Source: Desulfobacterales bacterium
GTDB lineage: Bacteria; Desulfobacterota; Desulfobacteria; Desulfobacterales; Desulfosalsimonadaceae
Direction of reading: 5' to 3'
DNA: 64,000 bases
Assembly (NCBI GenBank): GCA_034520365.1
Contig: JAXHNP010000006.1
Location: 489,001 to 553,000, forward strand
The notes under the pieces are model-generated. The model did no database searches and was not told the origin of the DNA. It saw only the letters and a program-made list of their open reading frames with translations. The translations under genes were made by a program, and so were the position numbers. This document shows positions 9,088-18,009 of the stretch, in pieces. Position 1 is the stretch's first letter, and every line of letters begins with the position of its first letter.

Positions 9088-9756
9088 TCAATTTTGCAGC
9101 TCGCTGTTTTCCAAAAAACTGTAATGCCCTTTTCGGCCGAAAATAATATGGTCCAGCACATTAATGCCGAGGGTTTCGCCGGCCTCTCTTAGTTGAGAAG
9201 TAAGCAGCATATCCTCCCGGCTGGGGGTGAGATCGCCGGCGGGATGATTATGCGCAATAATCACGGCCGAGGCCCGATCCGTTATGGGATCGGCAAAAAC
9301 TTCCCGGGGATGGACATGCGTCTTGTTGACCAGACCGATCGAAACGACCCGGGTGGCAATCACTTCATTGGCGCCGTTCAGGGAGATACAGAGAAAGTGC
9401 TCCTGCTTGCGGTCACTGTAATGGCGGATCAGGGGCAGCACGTCGATCGGCGAGTTGATCTTTATACCTTCCGGCCGGATACGCCGGCGGGCAAATTCCA
9501 GGGCAGCCGCAATAAGCGCCGCCTTGGCCGGCCCCACCCCTTCTAACCGCTGAAAATCGGCCAAAGCCGGTCTGCCCTGATGGTCATCCACGAGTTTGAC
9601 AATCCGCCTGGCGATGGTCATGACATCATGCCCCTGTGTACCAAAGCCCAGCAATACGGCCACCAGTTCTTCGTCAGATAAGGCCCCGGCGCCTTTTGTG
9701 TGGATTTTTTCCCGAGGCCGGTCATTTACCGGCAAGTCAGCGATGCGTTTGGCCAT
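9088..9756 (-). CDS. radC: RadC family protein (JAB/MPN metalloprotease fold)
   Basis: This 222-residue protein has the full RadC layout. The N-terminal UPF0758 region contains 'LPVNDRPREKI' and 'LSDEELVAVLLGFGT'. A helix-hairpin-helix stretch 'LEGVGPAKAALIAAALE' follows. The C-terminal JAB domain has the metal-binding motif H-x-H-x10-D ('HNHPAGDLTPSRED'). Despite its name, a DNA-repair role is doubtful in the family, and RadC-like genes are frequent in genomic islands. It starts 19 nt after the hsdR stop on the same strand, so it may be cotranscribed with the type I RM operon. Confidence 0.93.
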   Translation of the reverse strand: MAKRIADLPVNDRPREKIHTKGAGALSDEELVAVLLGFGTQGHDVMTIARRIVKLVDDHQGRPALADFQRLEGVGPAKAALIAAALEFARRRIRPEGIKINSPIDVLPLIRHYSDRKQEHFLCISLNGANEVIATRVVSIGLVNKTHVHPREVFADPITDRASAVIIAHNHPAGDLTPSREDMLLTSQLREAGETLGINVLDHIIFGRKGHYSFLENSELQN

Positions 9757-9775
9757 TTACATTCCCTCATTTCCC

Positions 9776-12700
9776 CTATGCCGCCCATTTCCGACCGGTG
9801 CTGGCATACTGAACCATCATATCGAACACAATGTCGCATTTTTTCTTGAACAGCCCCCGGTCATAGCTGGCCGGCAGTTTTTTGTCCAACACTTCTTCAA
9901 CCGCAGAACGCACAACGGATTTGGTGTGGGAATCCTTATGCCAGTCCTGGACAAGCACCCTGGGATGTTCCTCAAGAAGCCGGTGCAACAAAGATTTGGC
10001 GGCCAGTTTCACCTTTTTCTTTTCTTCCTTGGTCATTTTGTCTTTTTTCAAAAAATCATAGAGTTCCAGTTCGTCCTCGGTTAAACCTTCCCGAATATGT
10101 CGCTCGTCTTCATCCTTTATCTCCCGGGTCAGGTCGACCAGGTCATTGTAATAATTCTCAGTGGACGAGCCGCCGGCATTATAGGTATCAATGATCTCCT
10201 GCAGTTTCTGGGCAAAATCCGTCCGGGTCATATTCTGCTTGAGCATCTGCTCGATTTTGGTCGCAATAAACTTACGCAAATCCGCGATTTCAATATTTTT
10301 ATAGGCAGCGTGCTGAAAATCGGCTTTCAACTTTTCAAAATCGATTTGACTGAGGTCCCATGTTTTCCCGGTCTGAACAATTTGATAGGACGGCTTGTTC
10401 TGAGCGGCGACAAATGCTTCCGGATTGTCCACCACCACGCTTTCGTCCAGGAGTTCCCCAATCCGCAGTCCTACGGCCTCGATATCCTCCTGGTCGATGA
10501 TGCTGTCCATGACGCCCCGCAAATACTGAAACACCGCAACCATGCGGCCGGTATCATAACCCAGAATCTCGGGCTTACAGGCATCATAGAGGGAAGAAAT
10601 GGTATTCTCATAAACATTGAAGGTCTTGCGCCATTCATCATTACCCAGCAGGATGTCGGCATATTGGTTGAAAAGCCCGATGTTTTTAAAAACATCCTGA
10701 ATTTCCAATATCCGGGCCATATCGATGTCCCGCTCCCGGCAGAAGGCCAAGGCCTGCTCAATGGCCTCATCCAGCAGCCGGAACAGTTCCTTTTTGTCTG
10801 TTACCGGGGGCGTCTCCAGTCCGTCCTCACCCTGGGCATATTCTTTCAGCGCCTTTTTCATGTTGCGAAAGACGTTGTAATAGTCGATAATTTCCCCGTT
10901 TTTCTTTTCCACCCTATTGATTTGAAAGTCCGTTACCCGGTTGGCGCGGGCAATGGCCTGCATCAGGGTATGATCCTTCATGGGCTTGTCCAGATAAAGG
11001 GTGGAAACGGTGGGCGCATCAAAGCCGGTCAGCCACATGGCACAGACAAACACCAGCTGCAGGGGATGGGTCGGGTCCTTGAAGTTGTATTCAATGTCGT
11101 GGCCCTGGGCGTCCACCTGTTCCATCCGGGTCCGGTGGAACTTGATGGTCAGGCCCTGGGCTTTGAATTTCTCTTCCTCACCGTTTTCTGCGCTCACCAC
11201 CACCGCCATCTCAACCCCGTGCATGTAATCGAGTATCTTTTTTAACCGGTGCGTTTCCACATCATTGCCGGATTTTTTAATCCGGCCGCGCAGTGTCTTG
11301 ATCTCATTTCGCCAGAGGCGCTGCACCTTGTCATACATTTTGACCGCCGTGAACTTGTCCACGGAAACGACCATGCCCTTGCCCAGGTAGCCCCTCCGGG
11401 GAAAGTGATAGACAATGTCCCGGGCAATGGTTTCCAGCCGGTCGTCACGCTTGATCACTTCAATTTCTTTGGCGAATCTTCTTTCCAGCTTGGCCTGCTG
11501 GGCGGGCTCCAGGTTTTCATGCTCCAGGATTTCGTAGAACTCTTCGCTCAAATCTTCGTTCTGGAGCAGGACTTCGGGCACCCGCTTTTCATAGTAAAGG
11601 GGCACCGTGGCTCCTTCATCCATGGACTGCTGGAAGTTGTATTCACTGATGTAGTCGCCGAACCAGGCATTGGTCTTGCGCTGACGGCCCAGCAGCGGTG
11701 TTCCGGTAAAGGCGAGATATTGTGCATGGGGCAGCCCTTGCCGCATATTTTCCGCCAGGGTCTCATACTGGGTCCGGTGGGCTTCATCCACGATCACGAC
11801 GATATCCTCCCGGTCCGAGAGCAGCGGATACGGCTTGCCTTTGTCGTAGCGGAATTTTTGAATCAGGGTGAAGACAATGCGCTTGTTTTGGCTCAGGTAA
11901 CGGCGCATTTCCTCACTGTTTCCGGGCTGAGCCGCTTCGTGTTTGCTGACGGTGCCGGTATTTAGAAAATTGCGGTAGATTTGGCCGTCCAGATCCTCCC
12001 GGTCGGTAATCACCAAAAAGGTATAGTTGCCGGGGCGTTTACGGAAGATCTTACGCACGTAGAAAATCATGGAAAAGCTTTTGCCCGCCCCCTGGGTATG
12101 CCAGAAAACACCGAGCTTGCCTTTCCGCTGCTCGCGATCCAGAAAGGCCCGATAGGCATTGTTAACCCCCATGAACTGGTGGTTCATGGCGATGATTTTC
12201 TGGTTTTCAAGATAGTAAATGATGAAATTTTCAATGTAATCAAGGAGCCGGCCCGGTCTGCAGAGCCCGGCCACCACGTACTCCATACTGGTGCCGAGCT
12301 GCCGGATTTTTTCCGTATCCACCTTCTCCCTTTCATCATCCACCCGCAGCCACTTGAAAAAGTGTTCCCAGCTGGCGGTGAAGCTGCCTACGCGGGTTTC
12401 AATGGCGTTGGAGAGTATGCAGAATGCATTGGTCAGAAAAAGCTGGGGAATATCGGACTTGTAGTTGGTGAGGTTGTCGTCAAAAGCGGATTTGAGCTTC
12501 ACGTTTGAGTTTTTCAGCTCGATGAAAACCAGCGGAAGGCCGTTGACATACAGCAGAATATCCGGCCGCCGGAAATACAATTCGCCTTTGATCCACAACT
12601 GGGAGACGGCGAGAAACCGGTTTTCCGACGGATTGTCAAAGTCAATGACCCGGACATATTCATGGACCTGCCGGCCCTCGTTGTCTTCAAAAACCACCGG

Positions 12701-13006
12701 TATACCGTCTCGGATCAGGGTATCCACTTCGCGGTTGGCGGCAATGGGGGACACGGCCTGGCGCCTGTCGGCGAGGCCCGCCAATGCTTGATCAATGGCT
12801 GATTCCGGGACCTCCGGATTCAGACGGATGGCGGCTTGCCTCAACCGGTCCTTCAGGATCACATCCCGCTTGTCGGTGCGGTTCGATCCGTCATTCATCT
12901 CCTTCGGATCAGTGGTATGGCAATTGAGCCGTTCGTAGCCATAGTCCTGATGAAGCTTCTTCAGAATGGCCTGTTCAATCTGATCTTCGGAGATGAAGTT
13001 AGGCAT
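9776..13006 (-). CDS. hsdR: Type I restriction enzyme, R subunit
   Basis: This protein has 1076 residues from the ATG at 13006, which overlaps the hsdS stop by 8 nt; an upstream in-frame start would lie deeper inside hsdS. The N-terminal nuclease domain has the PD-(D/E)xK residues D149 and E163-x-K165 ('RPDILLYVNG', 'FIELKNS'). The SF2 translocase domain has Walker A 'TQGAGKS' at 304-310, 'DEAH' at 407-410 and 'TGTP' near 434. A helical C-terminal region ends with a stretch of charged residues. HsdR cuts unmodified DNA after ATP-driven translocation, in complex with HsdM and HsdS. Length and motifs are intact, so the enzyme is probably functional. Confidence 0.95.
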   Translation of the reverse strand: MPNFISEDQIEQAILKKLHQDYGYERLNCHTTDPKEMNDGSNRTDKRDVILKDRLRQAAIRLNPEVPESAIDQALAGLADRRQAVSPIAANREVDTLIRDGIPVVFEDNEGRQVHEYVRVIDFDNPSENRFLAVSQLWIKGELYFRRPDILLYVNGLPLVFIELKNSNVKLKSAFDDNLTNYKSDIPQLFLTNAFCILSNAIETRVGSFTASWEHFFKWLRVDDEREKVDTEKIRQLGTSMEYVVAGLCRPGRLLDYIENFIIYYLENQKIIAMNHQFMGVNNAYRAFLDREQRKGKLGVFWHTQGAGKSFSMIFYVRKIFRKRPGNYTFLVITDREDLDGQIYRNFLNTGTVSKHEAAQPGNSEEMRRYLSQNKRIVFTLIQKFRYDKGKPYPLLSDREDIVVIVDEAHRTQYETLAENMRQGLPHAQYLAFTGTPLLGRQRKTNAWFGDYISEYNFQQSMDEGATVPLYYEKRVPEVLLQNEDLSEEFYEILEHENLEPAQQAKLERRFAKEIEVIKRDDRLETIARDIVYHFPRRGYLGKGMVVSVDKFTAVKMYDKVQRLWRNEIKTLRGRIKKSGNDVETHRLKKILDYMHGVEMAVVVSAENGEEEKFKAQGLTIKFHRTRMEQVDAQGHDIEYNFKDPTHPLQLVFVCAMWLTGFDAPTVSTLYLDKPMKDHTLMQAIARANRVTDFQINRVEKKNGEIIDYYNVFRNMKKALKEYAQGEDGLETPPVTDKKELFRLLDEAIEQALAFCRERDIDMARILEIQDVFKNIGLFNQYADILLGNDEWRKTFNVYENTISSLYDACKPEILGYDTGRMVAVFQYLRGVMDSIIDQEDIEAVGLRIGELLDESVVVDNPEAFVAAQNKPSYQIVQTGKTWDLSQIDFEKLKADFQHAAYKNIEIADLRKFIATKIEQMLKQNMTRTDFAQKLQEIIDTYNAGGSSTENYYNDLVDLTREIKDEDERHIREGLTEDELELYDFLKKDKMTKEEKKKVKLAAKSLLHRLLEEHPRVLVQDWHKDSHTKSVVRSAVEEVLDKKLPASYDRGLFKKKCDIVFDMMVQYASTGRKWAA

Positions 13007-14273
13007 AGGCGGCTTCCCGGATCTCGGGGGGTTCATCCAGCATGCTTGGCGGAAACTGTATGTCAAGGTCTTCGACGGAGTGTTTGCCGGAGATGAGGCG
13101 GGGCAAAAGCAGCGCTCTTGTTTTTTCTAAATGTTTAAGAATAAAATATTTTTTCTTGATTGCGTTAAGTATGGGCCGAACAATTTTTTCAAAGGATTTG
13201 AGGACTGCTTTTTCAGGATAGAGAACCTGCATTCTTTCCATTGCTTTATTCCACACAACATACGGCCGATCTGATCCATTACATATCATGGTTGCGTAAT
13301 CTACACTGAAAGCTTGAAATAGGGTCAGAAAGACATATGCATAATCTTCCTCATCATACGGTCGGATCACAAAACAAGTCGTTCTTGTAATGCCTTTGAA
13401 TGGCGCAATGGCGACTTTATGAAGGTAAGGTCGCATAGCCCCAAACAGAATATCGCCTTCCTCAAAAGTCGCCAAACTACTTTTAGCTTCCGTGTAGTCT
13501 AAGTGCCCGGCAGGAAGTATTCTTTTGGTATTCAATAAATCAAGCGGCAAATAGAACCTGTTCGACAAATGCTCACCCGGTTTTGTGCTTTTAGAGGCTT
13601 CATAGGCAATATTTTTCAATTCAATGACATTCCAATTTGCAGGCACCCCTTTCTCAAATTTAACTTTTTCATGACCAGGAAACCGGAAGCGCACAAACCA
13701 CTCCCGGTAGATTTCCTCAGCCATGTTTTCCAGTATCGCGATGCGGCGCTTGTTGTTTTCGATTAAGTCGTCGTAGGCGGAAAGCACAGCGGCGATTTTT
13801 TTTTGGGTTTCTGGCTTAGGAATTTTTATTGGGAATTTTTTCAGGTTTGTGGCATTCAAATTTTGTTGTGAGCCACCAAGTTTAAGGTTTATCAGGTTGT
13901 TATAATTCCCCTTTAAGTAATAATAGATAAATTTATAATAGGCCTCATTGCTGTCGATTATGAAATTACAACAGGCTTGATTCGTTGATAGTGGTATTTT
14001 ATTGATGGCCACATGTCCGGCTGTATTACCATCTCCATACATTGCCACAATTATACTATTTTCAGGAATAAGCTTAGCAGAGGATTCTTGGAGGCCTTTC
14101 TCGGTTATTTTTTCCTCTGTTTCATAAATTAAGGTTTTTTTGACTTCGCTGGTCTTGAGCCAAGGTATTTTTCCATTTTTATAGTAATCAGCCACTGTTC
14201 TCAGAGGTGTCCCGCCCGAAATCACAGAGGTACATAAATCCTGTAGTTTCTTATTTGCCCAGTTTTTCATCAT
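12999..14273 (-). CDS. hsdS: Type I restriction-modification specificity subunit
   Basis: This 424-residue protein has two target-recognition domains separated by conserved helical spacers. TRD1 covers about residues 5-150. The first spacer (about 155-200) contains 'ETQKKIAAVLSAYDDLIENNKRRI' spread over the helix. TRD2 runs to about residue 370, and the second spacer includes 'KTRALLLPRLISGK'. It recognises a bipartite DNA site for HsdM and HsdR. The start codon overlaps the hsdM stop by 4 nt (ATGA). Both TRD-coding stretches, notably 13100-13560 and 13800-14280, are visibly more AT-rich than hsdM and hsdR, as expected if TRDs were exchanged by recombination. The recognition sequence cannot be read from the protein. 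Confidence 0.93.
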   Translation of the reverse strand: MMKNWANKKLQDLCTSVISGGTPLRTVADYYKNGKIPWLKTSEVKKTLIYETEEKITEKGLQESSAKLIPENSIIVAMYGDGNTAGHVAINKIPLSTNQACCNFIIDSNEAYYKFIYYYLKGNYNNLINLKLGGSQQNLNATNLKKFPIKIPKPETQKKIAAVLSAYDDLIENNKRRIAILENMAEEIYREWFVRFRFPGHEKVKFEKGVPANWNVIELKNIAYEASKSTKPGEHLSNRFYLPLDLLNTKRILPAGHLDYTEAKSSLATFEEGDILFGAMRPYLHKVAIAPFKGITRTTCFVIRPYDEEDYAYVFLTLFQAFSVDYATMICNGSDRPYVVWNKAMERMQVLYPEKAVLKSFEKIVRPILNAIKKKYFILKHLEKTRALLLPRLISGKHSVEDLDIQFPPSMLDEPPEIREAAYA

Positions 14274-16348
14274 GTTTCCCCTGTAATTTGTTTAATATTT
14301 TGATTTATTATTGTTTTAAGAGTGTTGTCCTCATAATTTAGTCGGTTTAGTTCATCATTCATTGCCAATAAGTCTTGAATAAACTCTTCTTCTGTCTTCC
14401 CATCCTCCTCAACCACCACGCCCACATAACGCCCGGGGTTAAGGGAGTATTCCTGCTCTTTAACCTCCTCCATTGTAGCCCGTTTACAAAGCCCGGTCAC
14501 GTCTTCATATTCAGCATGGGGAAAGCGATCCTGCAGCCACTGGATATGCGCAAAATAGTTTTCCGCATTCTTGACCCCCTCCTGCAGTTCTTCCAATGCG
14601 GCTTTTAGCGCCTTGATCTTTTTGTCCGCCGCCTGCCGTTTGTTCGCCTTCTTGGCGGCCTCGGTCCGCGCCTTTTCATGGCGGCGCACGATCTTGCCGA
14701 GCTGCTTCAAGCCGTCGTGCAGCCCGGTAAAAAACGGATCAAATGCCTGCCGCAGCGCATGCTGGGCGGTATTTGTCCGGCTTACAGATGATGCAGCTTC
14801 CGATTGCTTATCCAGATACGCCTCATATTGGGTTTGCAGGTGCCTGAGGCCATCCCATTGCGCTACCAGATCCGCCACGGCCTGCTTTCCGCCGTTGTTT
14901 TCCAGCACTTCCAGCAGCTGCTCGGATACCGGTTCCACCTTTTCCTTGTTTTCATAAAGTGCGGCCATGCCCTGCGCAAAATAATGGTCGACCAGTTGAA
15001 CGAATTTACGCCGTTTGCCCCGGTGCAGGTGGCTGATGACGGCGATATTGTTGATCTGCGCCTCGGAAAACTTCCGATGGGCGCGGTCGATCTGGGTATA
15101 AATGTTGCGGGCGTCGATGAACAAAATGCGGTCATCCGGCTTGGCCTTGTCAAAAAACCAAAGGGTGGCGGGCAGGGTGACGGTATAGAACATGTTGGAA
15201 GGGAGCGTGAGCATGCCGTAGATCAGGTTGCTTTCGATCAGGTTCCGGCGGATGTCGGCCTCGGAATGCCGGGCGTCGGATGCGGAATTGGCCATAACCA
15301 GGGCGGCCCGGCCTTTTTCGTTGAGGGATGTGGCAAACAGATTGATCCACAAATAGTTGGCATTGGGAACGGTCTGCTTGCCCTGATCGCTCTTTTTGGT
15401 CTTGGTTTTCTTGCGGGGAATGCCGTAGGCATTAAAGCGCGGATCCTTTTCCACGCTGCTGAGGCTGACGTCATCCACATTAAACGGCGGATTGGTCAGT
15501 ACATAGTCAAACCCCCCGAAACTGCCGTAGGGGTCCTCGTAGTAGGTGTTGGCCTGCCGGATATCGCCGCGCAGACCGTTGACCGCCAGATTCATTCTGG
15601 CCAGCTTCACGGATTCCAGTGTCTTTTCCTGGCCGTACACATAGATGTCGCCGCCGTTGCCGTTAGACAATTCCTGCCGGTGGCGGTCGATGAACTTGAC
15701 GGACTGGACGAACATGCCGCCGGAACCGCAGGCCGGATCAAAAACCTGGCCGCCCCAGGGCTCGATGATTTCCACCATCAGCCGCACCACCGACCGGGGC
15801 GTAAAAAACTCGCCCCCGCCCTGGCCCTCGGCGAGGGCAAAGTTGCCCAGGAAATATTCATAGATCTGCCCGAAAATATCGCCTTCCGCATCTGCCGGGA
15901 TGTTGGAAAAATTCTTCAGGAGTTGACCCGGGATGGTTTTGTCCGTTCGGGTAAGCCGAAAATACTCATCCTGCGGCAGAATGCCGCGCAGCTCCGGCTT
16001 GTATTCTTCGATGGCCGCCATGGCATTTTTGATGGCCTTGGCCTTGTCCGCTTCTTCCGGAAGGTTCAACAGGTAGTCATACCGGGCGTGTTCCGGCAGA
16101 TAAAACCCGCATTTTTCAATGGCGATATCGCTCAACGGCTTTTCCCGGCGGGTCCCTTTCAGCCGGGTATATGTTTTCAGGATTTCCTTTTCAAACCGGC
16201 GATATCGGTTATCGGCAAATTTAAGAAAAATAAGCCCCAGCACCGGTGTGGAATACTCGGTGGATTTCAGGTCGGAGTTGGCCCGCAGCGTGTCCGCACT
16301 GCGCCAGAGATCGTCTTCAAGCTGCTTCAGGTCGTGGGTCTTCATCAT
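14270..16348 (-). CDS. hsdM: Type I restriction-modification DNA methyltransferase subunit
   Basis: This 692-residue protein has the N-terminal helical HsdM domain ('LEDDLWRSADTLR') followed by an N6-adenine methyltransferase domain. SAM motif I is 'DPACGSGG' at residues 204-211, and catalytic motif IV is 'NPPF' at 286-289. It is longer than many HsdM proteins (about 500 residues). The extra C-terminal part, from about residue 480, is rich in Ala, Lys and Glu and looks coiled-coil. It forms the modification enzyme with HsdS. It is the first gene of the hsdM-hsdS-hsdR operon. ATG codons at 16348 and 16345 are both possible starts. Confidence 0.95.
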   Translation of the reverse strand: MMKTHDLKQLEDDLWRSADTLRANSDLKSTEYSTPVLGLIFLKFADNRYRRFEKEILKTYTRLKGTRREKPLSDIAIEKCGFYLPEHARYDYLLNLPEEADKAKAIKNAMAAIEEYKPELRGILPQDEYFRLTRTDKTIPGQLLKNFSNIPADAEGDIFGQIYEYFLGNFALAEGQGGGEFFTPRSVVRLMVEIIEPWGGQVFDPACGSGGMFVQSVKFIDRHRQELSNGNGGDIYVYGQEKTLESVKLARMNLAVNGLRGDIRQANTYYEDPYGSFGGFDYVLTNPPFNVDDVSLSSVEKDPRFNAYGIPRKKTKTKKSDQGKQTVPNANYLWINLFATSLNEKGRAALVMANSASDARHSEADIRRNLIESNLIYGMLTLPSNMFYTVTLPATLWFFDKAKPDDRILFIDARNIYTQIDRAHRKFSEAQINNIAVISHLHRGKRRKFVQLVDHYFAQGMAALYENKEKVEPVSEQLLEVLENNGGKQAVADLVAQWDGLRHLQTQYEAYLDKQSEAASSVSRTNTAQHALRQAFDPFFTGLHDGLKQLGKIVRRHEKARTEAAKKANKRQAADKKIKALKAALEELQEGVKNAENYFAHIQWLQDRFPHAEYEDVTGLCKRATMEEVKEQEYSLNPGRYVGVVVEEDGKTEEEFIQDLLAMNDELNRLNYEDNTLKTIINQNIKQITGET

Positions 16349-16357
16349 CCGTTTTGA

Positions 16358-16486
16358 TCAGACTTTAGTAGTGAAGAGTGGTTTGGCATATTTCGCGATC
16401 CAATCAAAAGTTGTCTTCCATTGATTCAATTCAGGAATAATCTGGAATTTATAATTTTTCCGTATCGCGGCAGGCAAATGATTCAA
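16358..16486 (-). CDS. possible small ORF or gene remnant upstream of hsdM
   Basis: A 42-codon minus-strand frame from a TTG ends 9 nt before the hsdM start. The peptide has a protein-like composition, with 'NQWKTTFDWIAKYAK' in its second half. It is closed by a stop immediately upstream of the TTG and has no evident ribosome binding site. It may be the surviving 3' end of a gene destroyed when the restriction operon arrived, or a chance frame. I do not recognise the family. Confidence 0.3.
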   Translation of the reverse strand: MNHLPAAIRKNYKFQIIPELNQWKTTFDWIAKYAKPLFTTKV

Positions 16487-16600
16487 TTATATATTAATAT
16501 TATGCAGCGCGTAATATGTCAACCGTACTTATCCATGATGCGTTGGATAGGCTTATAGATGGGGGAATATGGTTTGTTTTTAATGAGAGCGCTTTGTTGA

Positions 16601-17236
16601 CTATAGCTCGATCACCTTGCCGGCCCCGCCCGGGGTAGCGATCTGGGGGAAGCGGGATTGGATTTCCTGTTTGTGCTGGGTGCAGTGGGTGGCGCAGACC
16701 ATGTCCAGTGAATCAAGGGCCTCGAAATTGCTGAAGCCGTGAAGGCCGCCGATTAAGGCGGAGACATCGCCGATTTCGGATGCTGATTTGAGGATGGTAT
16801 CCACAGCCGGGTGCGAGCAGCCGACAATGACAACGACCTTGCCGTCCTGCTGGATGCACATGGCCTGTTCGATGTTTTTGAGCGTGCCGGTGGAATAGAT
16901 ATGTTTGTGAAGTTTGGTTGACAGGCTCATCGGGATGGTCTCCCTGGCTGGCAGGGCTGCCGAGATGGTATCCGGCACGTAGACGCGGACCGGCTTCTTA
17001 TCCAGTATGGATAGCAGACCGCCGGTATGGTCCCAGTGATCGTGGGAGATAAATATTTCTTCGATGGATTCCGGCGAAATGTTGAGTTTTTTCATGTTGT
17101 CTAAGAGGAGCTCTCCCTTGGCGCCGGTGTCAAACAGGATGGTATGGCCGAAGGCTTCAATCAGGGCGGCAAACCCCCAGTCCGGTTCCAGGCGGGTATC
17201 CCAGGCGTCATTGTCGTATAAGATAGTGATTTTCAT
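16601..17236 (-). CDS. metallo-beta-lactamase-fold hydrolase (COG1237-like)
   Basis: This 211-residue protein has the metal-binding signature H-x-H-x-D-H in 'SHDHWDHTGG'. Downstream are a Cys-Ser-His ('VGCSHPAVD') and a late His ('ATHCTQH') at the expected ligand positions. Overall it resembles the group annotated as 7,8-dihydropterin-6-yl-methyl-beta-ribofuranosyl-aminobenzene-phosphate synthase-like proteins, though its true reaction in bacteria is unknown. It has an AAGGAG site upstream of the ATG. It is the last gene of the NifX-like/DUF5320 cluster but is separated from it by a strong hairpin. Confidence 0.85.
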   Translation of the reverse strand: MKITILYDNDAWDTRLEPDWGFAALIEAFGHTILFDTGAKGELLLDNMKKLNISPESIEEIFISHDHWDHTGGLLSILDKKPVRVYVPDTISAALPARETIPMSLSTKLHKHIYSTGTLKNIEQAMCIQQDGKVVVIVGCSHPAVDTILKSASEIGDVSALIGGLHGFSNFEALDSLDMVCATHCTQHKQEIQSRFPQIATPGGAGKVIEL

Positions 17237-17265
17237 AGGGCACGGCTCCTTTTTTGATTTTTAAA

Positions 17266-17296
17266 TCAGGCCGCCGGCCGAATGCCGGCGGCCTGA
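17266..17296 (-). terminator. perfect 13-bp stem hairpin between DUF5320 gene and MBL gene
   Basis: Arms at 17266-17278 and 17284-17296 pair perfectly over 13 bp (GC-rich, TCAGGCCGCCGGC) around a 5-nt loop. On the minus strand the stem is followed by a short T/A-rich stretch (TTTAAAAA). It is a likely intrinsic terminator or attenuator after the DUF5320 gene, and would reduce read-through into the MBL gene. Confidence 0.65.
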
Positions 17297-17311
17297 TCAT
17301 TATGGTATTTC

Positions 17312-17677
17312 CTATGCGGATGGGGATTCGAGTTCCGAAATCCGCTGGTTGATGTTATCGAGTTCCGCTTTCAGGTTTTCGGATTCCTGTCGCAGCACAT
17401 TGAGTTCATCCTGCGGTCCCGGGGCGGCCGGGGCCGGATAATAGCCGTATCCGGGGGAGGGCGCCCCCCATCTTGCACCGAATCCGAAACCACGGTCGAA
17501 GCCGGGGCCCCGGCCGCCCCTGAATCCGAGACCGAATCCGCGGCCGCGTCCGAAACCTCTGCCCCGGGCAAATCCTGGATTGGCGTATCCCGGAGCGCCA
17601 TAACCGGCGCAGAATCCGGCTGCGCGGCCGGTCATCGGGCCATAGCCCACTGGTCCTGTACTATCTCCTGCTGGCAT
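17312..17677 (-). CDS. Gly/Arg-rich DUF5320 domain protein
   Basis: This 121-residue protein begins with the DUF5320 signature 'MPAGDSTGPVGYGPMTGR'. A run of G-F-R-G repeats follows (residues about 35-70) and then a short C-terminal coiled coil ('NVLRQESENLKAELDNIN'). The ATG at 17677 has GGAGGTGAG just upstream; an ATG 15 nt earlier actually overlaps that site and is rejected. DUF5320 proteins are common in anaerobes beside NifX/NifB-like small proteins and Mrp/ParA-like ATPases. A metal-cofactor or Fe-S-related role is assumed but not shown. Confidence 0.85.
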   Translation of the reverse strand: MPAGDSTGPVGYGPMTGRAAGFCAGYGAPGYANPGFARGRGFGRGRGFGLGFRGGRGPGFDRGFGFGARWGAPSPGYGYYPAPAAPGPQDELNVLRQESENLKAELDNINQRISELESPSA

Positions 17678-17732
17678 AATGCTCACCTCCATTTGTTTTA
17701 ATTCTATTTATTAATGCGCTGTTTCGTATTTG

Positions 17733-17984
17733 TCATGCGCTCTTTCTCCCGCGCCCGCCGCTGGGTCGGCCGTTGCCGCCCCGGGCGCGCTGTCTGAGAT
17801 TGTTGAATCCGGTGGCAATCCGTTGACCCAGGCTGCGGCCCTGTCCGCCGCCTTGTCCGCGTCCGGCCCCCTGGCCGGGACGCCGGGATTTCGGCCGGCG
17901 GTCGGTGTTCCCGCCGCATTGGCCCATACCTCTGCCGGTCATCGGGCCTTGCCCTTCCGGTCCTGTTCCGTCGCCTCGTGGCAT
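17733..17984 (-). CDS. small basic DUF5320-like protein
   Basis: This 83-residue protein starts with 'MPRGDGTGPEGQGPMTGRGMGQC', the DUF5320-type N-terminus, and continues as a Gly/Arg/Gln-rich low-complexity tail. The ATG at 17984 has AAGGAGGTG upstream. It is a shortened paralogue of the next gene in the operon and lacks that gene's coiled coil. It has a single cysteine, in 'GQCGG'. Confidence 0.8.
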   Translation of the reverse strand: MPRGDGTGPEGQGPMTGRGMGQCGGNTDRRPKSRRPGQGAGRGQGGGQGRSLGQRIATGFNNLRQRARGGNGRPSGGRGRKSA

Positions 17985-18009
17985 AGTGTTCACCTCCTTA
18001 AAGTATATA

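Noticed and set aside
10097-11245. 382-codon plus-strand frame inside hsdR
   Set aside because: It is antisense to the well-conserved HsdR C-terminal half, with no domain resemblance; a GC-driven shadow.
9088-16348. integrase or transposase marking the restriction island as an integrative element
   Set aside because: No integrase, transposase, att-like duplication or tRNA was found in or next to the block; mobility is inferred only from base composition and gene type.
14804-16357. 517-codon plus-strand frame inside hsdM
   Set aside because: It is antisense to HsdM with intact motifs. The length reflects codon bias of hsdM, and its composition is typical of reverse-strand frames.
16516-16632. 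short plus-strand frame starting MSTVLIHDALDRL in the hsdM upstream region
   Set aside because: It has no ribosome binding site, runs antisense into the MBL gene's 3' end and resembles nothing; chance is the simplest explanation.
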